DNA of 64,000 nt. Origin: Aquatica leii. Lineage: Eukaryota > Arthropoda > Insecta > Coleoptera > Lampyridae. The stretch lies in assembly GCA_035610365.1 (NCBI GenBank), contig CM069435.1, forward strand, positions 1,824,001 to 1,888,000, read 5' to 3'. Position 1 is the stretch's first letter, and the number at the start of each line of letters is the position of its first letter. Positions 34,512-44,824 of the stretch are shown piece by piece. The notes under the pieces were generated by a model that did no database searches, had not been told where the DNA came from, and saw nothing but the letters and a program-made list of their open reading frames with translations. The position numbers were made by a program, and so were the translations under genes.

Positions 34512-36353
34512 CCCAAGTAACAAAGTGATTTCATAATTCTTAAGTTAGAAAACTTTTCATTTTAATTGTAGGTATGTTGTCGCTCTCTAAATTTAAAATG
34601 GTTAAAGTTGTTTGAAAGATTATTTTGTTATCTATTCAAAATTGTTTTTTAAATCGATGTTTAGAACGTTCTTAGAACAAAATTATAAAACTGCTTATGA
34701 GATTAGTATAAAAATGTTTTGTAAACGTTTATATAATATTCGTTATAAGAGATTCACCCCTTACAAGTATTAATTGCTTATAAAAGCTATGTAACTTTGT
34801 CATTTATCACTTTAGAACTGTTTTAATAAAGTATGTGACTACGTTATATAATTGTTGTATTAGTAATATTATATAACAATTTTGCTTTCTGGATCAGATT
34901 ACTCACAACAGAAGTTCTAATATAACTGTTAATTAAAAGAACACACAGCCTCAGTTATAAAAATAAGAGAAAAGCAGTTATAGAGCAATACTACTATTAA
35001 AGCGCAAAATTATTGTATTAAATATAGTTATAAAACAATTCGGATATACTGGCGTAATAGAAAACCACCTGATTTGCCAGCATATCTACAACCGTTTGTC
35101 GAAGAAGCTAAAATAATTATTTCAGAAGGATTAATAATGAATGGATCGCAGCTTATTGTTAAGTTACGCTGCTTTATATGTGATTCGCCTACTCGACCAT
35201 TTTCATTAACTTTTTATTACTGAATACGTGATTAAAAATTCATCAAAATATAATCACATTTGTAAAATACGATGCTGTCGTGTTAACTTTTACATAAACT
35301 AAGGTAACTAAGTTTGAAAGTTTTATAAGTTTTTTATTGTGGGTAATTATAGTTGTCAGGAAATAAAGATGCAATAAACACAATTTTATTCACATGTAGT
35401 ATCATTTATCCACGGCCATAATCCGAAGATATACATAATATTAAAAAAACACATAAAACGTAATTTACATAACCTTCATTATTCATAACGTAAATGTATC
35501 CTTACTTTTATTTTTATCATCTCCTACCTTACCGGCTTGTCACGTGGTCACGTCTTGTGCGCGGTTGTCAGCTTGTGCATAAAATCTTACAAAAATTTAT
35601 TTGCTTACACTATATGCATCATAATTGTTGTATAAGGGTAAATTTGGTAATAAAAAGGGGCCATTTTGAAAATGTACTTGCATATATTTATATATTAAAG
35701 CTTCTTATACTGGTAACTATCTACTATTGTGGTTTTATGATAAAAAATTGAAATTTAAACGTTTTGTTTTTTATCTGATTTTAAAATTTTTGTTTAAATA
35801 CTTATTAAATACTTAAAATTTGCGACCTATCTACTTCATAATTGACAGTAAAATTTCCTTCGTAGCAAAAAACGACGTCCGTGTAGATCTATCTCATTAA
35901 ATTTCGTGTAAATAATGTATACTTGTATACGTTGTCATTTTTAATGAAATAGCCATCAGTTTTAGTTTAAGTAAATAATAGAAATAATTAAGTTCCGAAA
36001 AGTAGTACTTAATAATTGTTAGATTTTATTGAAGCTGCTCTACACTACAAAAATGTTTTGTAACTTCATCAAAACTATTGTACTAAAGAGCCAACCAACT
36101 ATAAAATTTTTATGAAACTGTTTTGTAATTGATATATAACGTTTACGTAACTATCCCATAACAGTGTTTTTTTGGCTTTATAAAACACGTTAAAAAACGA
36201 ATATGTTTGCATTTATAGCTACTGTGTAGCCACTTTGCATTTATAGCTACTGTAAGAACGTTTTAATTACGTTCTTAGGAGAAAAGGTGTTTTATAAATT
36301 TTGTTTAGTAAACGTTCTCCCAAACGTTATAAAATATAAAATTTTTACTTGGG
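34512..36353. mobile_element. Element with CCCAAGTAA / TTACTTGGG ends
   Basis: It starts CCCAAGTAACAAAG at 34512 and ends TTTTTACTTGGG at 36353, giving a perfect 9-base terminal inverted repeat 1.84 kb apart. AACGTT-type words recur in both subterminal regions (for example AACGTTCTTAGAAC at 34666 and AACGTTCTCC at 36311). A small tandem duplication of TTTGCATTTATAGCTACTGT lies at about 36207-36254. Between the ends is a scrap of a transposase-like gene (35035-35215). A short TIR can arise by chance, so the boundaries rest on the combination of signals; no target duplication was seen. Confidence 0.45.
35035..35215 (+). pseudogene. Fragment of a multi-copy transposase-like gene
   Basis: The plus-strand frame reads IYWRNRKPPDLPAYLQPFVE, then EAKIIISEGLIMNG, then LRCFICDSPTRPFSLT. 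This matches a large group of uncharacterised insect and cnidarian proteins with the pattern 'P-x-x-L-x-x-F-V-x-E-A-x-x-L-x-x-x-G' and 'x-x-I-C-D-A-P-A-R-x-F', which are widely regarded as transposase-derived. Only about 60 codons survive and no continuing C-x-x-C block is readable. It lies inside the element with CCCAAGTAA ends and may be its decayed transposase. Confidence 0.45.
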
Positions 36354-36384
36354 AAGCTAAGATATGTAACTGAAGAAATAGTCG

Positions 36385-36895
36385 GTGCTCAGTGGAGACG
36401 GTCGTAGGTCACTTCAAAACAAATCCATGGTTGATTAGAAAACTCCAAACGCAAAATAAAAATAAAACAAAAGGGCGTTAGAAAGGTTTATAGTTCAAAA
36501 AAAGCTTCAGGACAAACCCGCTCCTAATAAACACACTCTGAACGGAACTTACCTTTACCGGAGTGTATTACACTAATATCTGTAATATTAAATTTATTTA
36601 ATAAGCGCAAAGTGTTACATGCAAAAGAGGAAACAAAAACACTTGCCTGAAATAAAGTAACATAAACGTTGTTATGCTAGTGCTCAGTGAAGATGGGGTA
36701 AGTTATATTCAAAATTTCGTGATTGATTTGGAAAACTTGACGAAAACACAAATTCAAAAAAAAAATAAAGGGCACCAAGAAGGAGTATAGCTTAATGGAC
36801 TTCTGGCCCTTGCCAACCACAAACCCGTTCCTAAAGGATACACTTTAAATGGACTTACCTTAAAAGAGTGTATCTCACTAAAATCTCAAATAATC
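36385..36895 (+). repeat. Tandem duplication of a ~300-bp non-coding unit
   Basis: Two diverged copies start GTGCTCAGTGGAGACGG (36388) and GTGCTCAGTGAAGATGG (36683), a period of about 295 bp. Shared landmarks in order: TTGATT-GGAAAACT, an A-rich run, AAGGGC, GGTTTATAG or GAGTATAGC, ACAAACCCG-TCCTAA, ACTTACCTT and GAGTGTAT-TCACTAA. No coding potential and no family were recognised. Confidence 0.55.
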
Positions 36896-38537
36896 TAAAA
36901 ATTTACATAACGTGGAGGCCGACGGATTTAAAAGCTTGTTTACAATTTAATTATTTAACATTTATTTGCACACTCAAAACATAAAAAAAGAACTATTGAA
37001 ATTAACGCAAGTTAACAAAATTAACAGAACAAACAAACCAAAAAAAATGTACGTAAACATGAACGTTTAAGAAACAAAAAAAATTTAAAATTAATTGAAC
37101 AAATGCACAAAAAAAAAGAAAACAAAGTTTAAAGAAACAAAACAAAAAAAACAATGTAAATTACCTAATGCACGGCCGTGTGTGCGTTACATTGAGATTA
37201 ATTAATTATAAAATGAAATAAAGTCATTTATTATAAAACCAAGATATAAACTTTAATAGTAAAATTATCCGGTTAACGTCAAACAAATTCACAAAATTGT
37301 GTTCTGCGACATTCTTGCCGCGACATTCTATTTTGATAGATAAGCAGTTTTTTCTTGTTTGTAATAAAAATGTAATCTTATCGATTTTCTTCGTAAAAAT
37401 TAATACTTTTTTGTTTGTTAAACTCTGCTATATGACAAGAAAGAATCTAAATCATAGTTGAAGTTACATCACCTATTAAAATTCAATTCATACCGCATTG
37501 AAAAAACTTAAATTTACTAAAACACAACTAAAAGTTTTAAAAAATTAATTTTTTTAAAAAATTAAATATTGTTAAAGTATTTTATTGTATAATTTTTTTT
37601 TGTTTTCTATAAAATATTAACATTACATCAAAGAGCTTAACCAAACACTGTTTTACTTTTGTTAAAATAAGTTTACTTTCCTTTTTAAATTACACAAGTC
37701 TGTTTTATTTAATGACATATTTTGGTTTTTTTAAGAAGCTTCGGTAAGATACATAAATTGCCTTCCATATCATTTCAAAAGGTTACCAACATATTGTATA
37801 TTTTAGGATTTCCAGTGTCATGTATTTATACAATCTATGACCAACCGTTGGTTTTTTATATTTTTTATATCTGGGTTTGAATGCTTATACTTCTTAGTTA
37901 CAAATATTCTTTGCAAGTAAATAATTTGATATTTTATACACAAAATTATAGATTAAAATCATGATTGTGATTTTATTAATATTTTAAAAGCATACGAACG
38001 TAAAAATATTTAAGTGTACTGGTGATTAAAGTTGTAAAAATTTTTTTATGAACGATTACAACTTTATACAAAAACAAATACATGTGTATACAAATTAAAA
38101 TTTGATTATTACATTACATTACAGAAAAATTATTACACATACGTTCAACAGTTTTGCGCTCAAAAATAGTTAAAACATTTTATACTTTAATAATTATTTT
38201 AACAAGTTTGTGTTAAACTATATTTTTATAAATTTCATACAAAATTAAAGCAGTTATTAAAGTTTGTAGTTAATTAACAAGTTTTAATGAGTTGTAGACG
38301 AGTAGATTTAAGGATGCCCAAAATCATAAATTTCTAAAAATTGTTTTATACTGTTAACTTTATTGTTTTTTTTTGTTCTTAAAAATAACAATTTTTAAAA
38401 TATTTATAACGGAAAGTTACAAATAGGCTCTTTACATTTTCGTTAAACTACAAAAACAATTTAAGTTTAAACATTTTTTAATGCAAATAATAATATATAG
38501 TTTAGAATACCTTTCTAATAGTTTTACTTTGTTTCAG
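36896..38537. other. Intronic stretch upstream of the RGK exon
   Basis: AT-rich with no recognised element. The last bases (TTTACTTTGTTTCAG) form the polypyrimidine tract and acceptor of the following exon. Confidence 0.5.
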
Positions 38538-38620
38538 ATACGTTTGGAGAACAATCGGTATCAATAATGCTCAACGGTGAAGAATCTGAACTAACATTTC
38601 TAAACGTTACAAATCCAAAG
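38538..38620 (+). CDS. RGK-family small GTPase, internal exon (switch region)
   Basis: A coding exon of 83 bp runs from a TTTGTTTCAG acceptor to an AAG|GTACAG donor. With a phase-1 entry (the first codon is completed by two bases, AT) it encodes TFGEQSVSIMLNGEESELTF followed by LNVTNPK. This is the switch I to G3 region of RGK (Rad/Gem/Kir/Rem) GTPases, whose proteins carry 'D-x-F-G-E-x-x-V-x-V-x-L-x-G-E-E-S-E-L'. RGK members bind GTP, associate with the plasma membrane and inhibit voltage-gated calcium channels. The canonical DxxG of G3 is absent here, as is usual for this family, so its lack is not a defect. The exon ends at a codon boundary (phase 0), matching the start of the next exon at 56166. 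The P-loop exon must lie upstream and was not found in the window. Confidence 0.85.
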
Positions 38621-39680
38621 GTACAGAAATTGTTTCCATTTTTTTTCAATATTTTTTTTCTAAACATTGTATTAGTTTTTTTTTACTTGAAATACCATTA
38701 GCTGACAATTTAAAACCTTTTTTGAATAATTTGTAAAAATATGTTTAGTTCTTACAGTCTAAAACTAAAACTGAAAGCATAACCAAAAACCAAATTTTCC
38801 ACTACGTCTAGTTCTGGTTTTTATTTTGACATAACAAATACTAGAATGTTTAATTAGTTCCAAAAATACAAAATTACTTAAACACTAAAGAAATTGCTTA
38901 CGCATTTAACTTTTGAATAAATAAAGTCATTTCTTTCGTTTATGTTGGCTGTTGGCCTTCTCTAATGAGAACTAACAGAAATATTCATCCTACCTACCTT
39001 GATATAGTTTTTCCATTTCTAAAATATTTTAATGGAATGTTGCTCTCTGGTATGGTTCATCTTTCATAAATTAACAGAAAAAAATCTAACTTTGACTGCA
39101 AAATATGAACTTTGAGCGACATTCAGCACTCAAATTTTTATAATTTTTTTAGCAACTTAGCCACGATATCTTAGTAATTTTCATTATTTTAGTTTTTTTA
39201 AAAATGTTTGCAACAACTTTGTAAAAAAACTAAATTTTTGGTAACGTTTCTTCAATACAGATAATCTTGGTGTGGAATGAAAAAAGTTCCATGCTTTTAA
39301 TCGAGATCTCAAAAGGCTCTAGCCAGATAAGGAGGTTCTGCAAAGATTCGATACAGACTTTTCCCATGTTTTCTTTGTGTAAAAAATATTATTTCTAAAG
39401 TCAGGTCGCAATACCCGCATTAGACTTACATACTTATAGCGTAAATTCCGTTTTTATTGTTTAATAATAAAAAGTTTAAAAAGTTTTCAAAATAAATATT
39501 TTCTAACATTTTTTAATAATGACATCAACGTACCAGTAAAAATTGATTAAAAAACTTGCTTTTGATTTTGAAACAAAAACAAGATTTTTTTCAAAATGTG
39601 TTTATGAAACGTGTTTTTTTCCAGTAATATTTATCTAGACTTATAGATCTTTAAAAAAAAGCTATCCATGGATTGTAAAC
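38621..39680. other. Intron of RGK-type gene, no element recognised
   Basis: Start of the 17,545-bp intron (38621-56165). No repeat or gene was identified before the PLE-B dimer. Confidence 0.5.
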
Positions 39681-39790
39681 ATTTTTATAAGCTGTTACGG
39701 GGGTACATTGTTATTGTTTATTTATTAATAATATTTAAATTATCAGTCTACCAATAATAAATTCAATCTTTTAAAATGTATCTTACATAT

Positions 39791-39824
39791 GTTTCGAGCT
39801 TGCAATTATAAAGCTCATCTTCAG
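39791..39824 (-). ncRNA. Hammerhead-ribozyme-like motif, PLE-B copy 2
   Basis: The most complete of the set. Minus-strand order: CTGAAGA, an extra T, stem II GAGCTT/AAGCTC with a 9-nt loop, GAAA, a one-base-pair helix III C-AUAU-G, and UA as the cleavage dinucleotide (GUA triplet). The flanks can pair as helix I: UUU next to CTGAAGA with AGA after the GUA, then a two-base bulge, then UGUA with UACA. That is a type I hammerhead layout with an extra base before stem II. It lies in the 3' terminal region of the element, where hammerheads are known in other PLEs. Confidence 0.55.
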
Positions 39825-40004
39825 AAAACTACAAAAAATATTAACAACTCATAAAAAGTTAAATTACAAAAATTTTTAAACTTACATTTTTTGATTTTTT
39901 GAAAAATGTCAAATATGAGAATTTGTAACTAGATATTTAAAAAAAAAAGTTTTACAAAATGTTAAATGTAAATAAAAGGAAGACGGTGCAATTTAGAAAC
40001 AAAT

Positions 40005-40335
40005 CTAAGAAAAATTATGTTTAAAATCATAATTGAAATTGGTTTGATCGTTCAACAAAAAATTTTTATCTGATATTTTAATATAAATCAACTCTAGCAA
40101 TTCAAAAATTTGTTTGTTATTAATGTTGTTAAAAAGATGAAATAATTTGTAAGAAAAAAGAGAATGACGATTATCTAAAACATGTTGCGCAAATGTAGAT
40201 TTCACTGAATTTGGATTATTAATATATTTTGAAGTATTTTTTAAATATCTAAGATGTTGATTAAGTCGAGTTTGGAAAGATCTTTGTGTCATACCAATAT
40301 AAAATTTTTGACAAGAACAAATTAATTTAGAAACT
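40005..40335 (-). pseudogene. GIY-YIG endonuclease domain of PLE-B copy 2
   Basis: The minus-strand frame carries CSCQKFYIGMTQRSFQTRLN, then QHLRYLKNTSKYINNPN, FAQHVLDNRHSLFSYKLF and KQIFELLELIYIK. The KFYIG stretch corresponds to YIG of GIY-YIG, with the catalytic Arg in FQTRLNQH, the His of AxHxL-NxH and a Glu in LELIYIK. A CxC pair sits just ahead, as in PLE endonucleases that have a zinc-finger-like linker. The frame reads openly to a stop at 40005, so this domain is the best preserved part of the copy. In PLEs it nicks the target DNA. Confidence 0.75.
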
Positions 40336-43300
40336 CCATTTTTAGTTAAATTATTATTTAGAAAATTACAAGAAAAAAGATTTCGAAGAGATATTTCATT
40401 AGAAAAAGAAATCTTGAAATCGTTACCTTTACTTAATTTCTTAAAAAAATTAAGTTAAGAAAATCTGGTATAAAAGGAACCGAAAAAAATTTTTTAGTAG
40501 AATTTGTTGAAATTGGTATTAATTTAGTATAAGATTTAATACAATGTTTATATAAGTGTTTGTGATAAACATTATAAATAATATCTAAAGGAAAATTATT
40601 AGTATAAGCTAAATAAAAAATAATATCTAATTCAACTTTATAATTTTTAATTGATAAAGGAATAGTAAGAAGTCTGTTGAAAAAATAATGAAATGAAGCT
40701 AGTTTATGAGAAATATGGTGATTTGAGTCAAACGGTATTAAATGGTTAGTAATTGTAGGTTTTCTATAAATTTCAAATTCGAAAGTGTTATTATTATTTA
40801 AAGAAATTAATAAATCAAGAAAAGGCAACTTATTATTTTTTGAAAATTTAACGGTAAATTTTATTATATTATGAATATTATTTAAAAAATCTAAAAAGTT
40901 ATGAACATCATCATTAGAACCATTAAAAATACAAAAAATGTCATCAACATATCTCTTCCAAAATATTATTTTTTGTAAGAAAGTTTGGTGTTTAGAAATT
41001 TACTTTCTAAATTGTTTAAGAAAATTGCAGCAAAAATAGGTGATAAAGGAAAACCTCTTGGAAGACCTAGATTTTGTTTAAAAAATTGATTATCAAATTG
41101 GAAGAAAACATTATTTAAACAAAATTTAGTAATTTTAATAAATCATTTGTTACAAAATCAGGAAAATCAGAAAGTGAAAAAAGATTAGAGATTATAAGTA
41201 ATACATCTGTAGGAGGAACAGAAGGAAAAAGAAGATGAAAAGAAACAATATTAAGATTTAAGATCGTATCTGAAGGAAAAATTAAATTATTTAAAGAATC
41301 TATTAATTCTTTTGTATTTTTTATTGGGTAAGTAGAAATGAAATTCATTTCAAAATTAAATATTTTAGTTCAAAATTTGCTAATTTTATAGGTAGGTGAA
41401 TTAATAAAATTTACAACTGGTCTAATAGGAAAATTGGATTTATGAATTTTTGATAAACAACAAGGTAAAGGGATAGAAGGATTAGATACTTTCAAACTAG
41501 AGAAATGAACATTTAAAAAATTAAAAGTGATTTCAGTTAAATGCAAAATATGAATAGTACTAGTAACAAATTTAGTTAATGGAGATCTTTTTAATTTTTC
41601 AAAATCAGTACAATCTAAAAACTTTAAAGTTTTATTAATGTATTCTAATCTATTAAGAATAACTGTACAATTACCTTTATCTGCTTTAGTAATTATTATT
41701 TTCTTATCAATAATTTTTTGTTTAATAGATTTAATCAAACTTATCTGATTGAAGTTAATGTAATTTTTTTTAATCGAATTTAAATTGTTAGGAATATTAG
41801 AAATATCAAGATTTCAAGTATCTAAATTAGGTAATGATTGTAAAATAAACTCAAATAAGCAACCAAAATTTAATAAAATTAAAATTAATATTAAAACAAA
41901 AACTCAACAGTTAGCTTATTATAATTACATCAGAACATACATCAAATCGGAAATAAAGAAATGGTACAGCAAGATAAATGATACTCGTTTTAAACCTTGG
42001 TATCTACATTTGAATATTTCTTCAGCAGTACATCCTGCAATTTGGGACTTACTTGATTATAATGTTAGAAGTAAGGTGGAACAATTTGGTAACATTTTAT
42101 ATATTAAACTTAGTAATAAATCACAAAATTTAAATTATTTTCATAAACCACAATTTAAATCTAAATTTAATTCTTTTTTTTTTCAACAAAATAATTTTTG
42201 TTATCATTTTGATATAAATATAAAACCAATTTTTGAATTTCATAAAAATACTTTAAATCTAACTAATGTCAATTTTACACAAAATGAAATAGAACTTTTG
42301 AACAAAGGTCTTAAATTTTCACCTTCACTACCATTAAATGATACTTCTTTTAATAATTTTAAAGCTTCTGTTGAGTTTATTTTACAATCATTACCTAATT
42401 TAGATACTTCAAATCTTGATATTTCTAATATTCCTAACAATTTAAATTCATTTAAACAAAATTACATTACTAAAGCAGATAAAGGTAATTGTACAGTTAT
42501 TCTTAATAGATTAGAATACATTAATAAAACTTTAAATTTTTTAGATTGTACTGATTTAGAAAAATTAAAAAATCTCCATTAACTAAATTTGTTACTAGTA
42601 ATATTCATATTTTGCATTTAACTGAAAACACGTTTAATTTTTTTAATGTTCATTTGTCTAGTTTGAAAGTATCTAATCCTTCTATCTCTTTACTTTATTG
42701 TTTACCAAAAATTCATAAACCCAATTTTTCAATTAGACCAGTTGTAAGTTTTATTAATTCACCTACCTATAAAATTAGTAAATTTTTAACTAAAATATTT
42801 AATTTTGAGATGAATTTTATTTCAAGTTACTCAATAAAAAATACAAAAGAATTAATAGATTCTTTAAATAATTTAATTTTTCTTTCAGATACAATCTTAA
42901 ATCTTGATATTGTTTCTTTTGATCTTCTTTTTCCTTCTGTTCCTCCTACACCTATTTTTGCTGAAATTTTCTTAAACAATTTAGAAAGTAAATATATTTC
43001 TAAACACCAAATTTTCTTACAAAAAATAATATTTTGGAAGAGATATGTTAATGACATTTTTTGTATTTTTAATGGTTCTAATGATGATGTTCATAACTTT
43101 TTAGATTTTTTAAATAATATTCATAATAGAATAAAATTTACCGTTGAATTTTCAAAAAATAATAAGTTGCCTTTTCTTGATTTATGAATTTCTTTAAATA
43201 ATAACACTTTCGAATTTGAAATTTATAGAAAACCTACAACTACTAACCATTTAATACCGTTTGACTCAAATCACCATATTTCTCATAAACTAGCTTCATT

Positions 43301-43659
43301 TCATTATTTTTTCAACAGACTTCTTACTATTCCTTTATCAATTAAAAATTATAAAATTGAATTAGATATTATTTTTTATTTAGCTTATACTAATAATTTT
43401 CCTTTAGATATTATTTATAATGTTTATCACAAACACTTATGTATACATTGTATTAAATCTTACACTAAATTAATACCAATTTCAACAAATTCTACTAAAA
43501 AAAATTTTTCGGTTCCTTTTATACCAGATTTTCTTAACTCAATTTTTTTAAGAAACGATTTCAAGATTTCTTTTTCTAATGAAATATCTCTTCGGAATCT
43601 TTTTTCTTGTAATTTTCTAAATAATAATAATAATTTAACTAGAAGTGGAGTTTACAAAT

Positions 43660-43979
43660 TAATTTGTTCTTGTCAAAAATTTTATATTAGTATGACACAA
43701 AGATTTTTCCAAACTCGACTTAATGAACATCTTAGGTATTTAAAAAATACTTCAAAATATATTAATAATCCAAATTCAGTGAAATCTGCATTTGCGCCAC
43801 ATGTTTTAGATAATCGTCATTCTCTTTTTTCTTACAAATTATTTCATCATTTTAACAACATAAATAACAAACAAATTCTTGAATTGCTAGAGTTGATTTA
43901 TATTAAAATATCAGATAAAATTTTTTTGTTGAAGGATCAAACCAATTTCAATTATGATTTTAAACTTAATTTTTCTTAG
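43660..43979 (+). pseudogene. GIY-YIG endonuclease domain of PLE-B copy 3
   Basis: Plus-strand equivalent of the domain in copy 2: CSCQKFYISMTQRFFQTRLN, FAPHVLDNRHSLFSYKLF, LELIYIKIS, ending at a stop at 43977-43979. The Gly of YIG is replaced by Ser (YIS), which would be expected to weaken the domain. The Arg in FQTRLNEH and the Glu in LELIYIK are kept. Confidence 0.7.
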
Positions 43980-44172
43980 ATTTGTTTCTAAATTGCACCA
44001 TCTTCCTTTTATTTACATTTAACATTTTGTAAAACTTACATTTTTTATTTTTTAAATATCTCGTTACAATTTCTCATATTTGACATTTTTCAAAAAATCA
44101 AAAAATGTAAGTAAAAATGTAAAATTTTTGTAATTTAACTTTTTAAGAGTTGTTAATATTTCTTGTAATTTT

Positions 44173-44210
44173 CTGAAGGTCAGCTTTATAATAAATTGTA
44201 AGCTCGAAAC
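44173..44210 (+). ncRNA. Decayed hammerhead-like motif, PLE-B copy 3
   Basis: CTGAAGG instead of CTGAAGA, stem II words CAGCTT and AAGCTC (one mismatch), then GAAACATATGTA. The last core base of CUGANGA is changed, so this copy is predicted to be inactive if copy 2 is active. Confidence 0.4.
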
Positions 44211-44389
44211 ATATGTATAATACATTTTGAAAGTTTGAATTTATTATTGGTGGACTGATAATTTAATTAATATTTTTATAAGCTTTCGTTTTGTGGAATC
44301 CGCAATCTTCTAGGGTTTGATTTATGACCTGTCCAGCCGATTAACTAATCATACTTTTTAATACGATTTTCGAATTTTACTTGTTCTAT

Positions 44390-44824
44390 ATTTTTGTTAA
44401 AGTATTGAAACGTTTGACAAATCATTCTAGGTTTAAAACCTTTTACGAGGTTTTTATCTATTTCTAGATTGTTCCCCAAAATATATAGAAAATTCTCGAA
44501 AGACAGCGTTAATGTATAAAAGCGGTACTAACAAATCATAAAGCAGTTATTTCGGTAATTTGAAGTCGGCAGTGTTAAGAAGATTATCCAAGTTTAAATA
44601 AATAAGTGATTAACGCGTGTCGAGATAAATACGACGAATTAAAATCGTGCGTGACTTTAATGTAAACAAGCGTCAAAAGTTATTCGCAGACATTATCTTT
44701 CGAGTGACAGTGTTCTATAAATTAGTATAAGTGTTTTTATTAAATATTCTTAGATTTAATTAGTTCGGTTAGTTATAAACGTGTACATATTTTTAGTATA
44801 AATAAATTAGTTTTAATAATTGTG
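44390..44824 (+). repeat. LTR-like repeat, copy B
   Basis: Partner of 21755-22200, same orientation. It has TATTGAAACGT at about 44405, TATAAAAGCGG at about 44516, CAGTGTTAAGAAGATTAT at 44570, GTGATTAACGCGT at 44605, and TTATTAAATATTCTTAGATT at 44738. It ends near 44820, immediately before the TIR element at 44825, and starts about 100 bp after the PLE-B dimer's target duplication. No internal retroelement coding sequence accompanies it, hence a solo-LTR candidate. Confidence 0.5.

Larger units (their letters stand above)
39694..41855 (-). mobile_element. PLE-B copy 2 (5'-truncated)
   Basis: In minus-strand order: a Lys-rich start with ITKADKGNCTVILNRLEYIN (41738 frame), LSKIHKSNFPIRPVVNFINS, a degenerate motif A (SFHLLFPSV, catalytic Asp replaced by His), motif B region LGLPRGFPLSPIFA (about 41080-41030), and YVDD (about 40956-40945). 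PFDSNHHISHKLASFHYF (in 40828-40433) and a GIY-YIG domain (40330-40005) follow. The first about 220 codons seen in copy 3 are missing because the copy is cut at 41855. Loss of the motif A Asp and several frameshifts indicate that it is inactive. Confidence 0.75.
41856..44271 (+). mobile_element. PLE-B copy 3 (complete 5' end, RT motif B deleted)
   Basis: This plus-strand copy begins about 41856, and a long N-terminal frame runs on through 42582. It includes NIKTKTQQLAYYNYIRTYIK, SEIKKWYSKINDTRFKPWYL, PAIWDLLDYNVRSKVEQFGN and ITKADKGNCTVILNR. A frameshift near 42580 leads to the RT frame 42612-43187, with LPKIHKPNFSIRPVVSFIN and motif A SFDLLFPSVPPT. The protein then jumps straight to PIFAEIFLNNLESK. 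A segment of about 60 codons with motif B is missing compared with copy 2. YVND replaces YVDD (about 43045-43056). After a stop at 43187 come PFDSNHHISHKLASFHYFF and the GIY-YIG domain (about 43660-43979). It is non-functional. Confidence 0.75.
39681..44284. mobile_element. PLE-B head-to-head dimer with 13-bp target duplication
   Basis: Two PLE-B copies point away from each other: copy 2 on the minus strand (39694 to about 41855) and copy 3 on the plus strand (about 41856-44271). Their 5' ends meet at about 41855 and their 3' ends face outward. The whole is bounded by the 13-bp direct repeat ATTTTTATAAGCT at 39681-39693 and 44272-44284, so the pair was inserted as one unit. Both outer ends carry the arm AATTATCAGTC(T/C)ACCAATAATA. 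Copies 2 and 3 share a small deletion just after RT motif A (SFxLLFPSV instead of SFDVKNLFPSV of copy 1). An inverted, 5'-truncated partner is a known PLE arrangement. Confidence 0.85.

Noticed and set aside
1..38537. The P-loop (G1) exon of the RGK gene within the window
   Set aside because: I searched by eye for a G-x-x-G-V-G-K-S coding segment before an AG|GT donor with phase 1 and saw none; it probably lies upstream of the window, but a short exon could have been missed.
42240..43057. Minus-strand frames antisense to PLE-B copy 3
   Set aside because: They are shadows of the RT coding frame on the plus strand.
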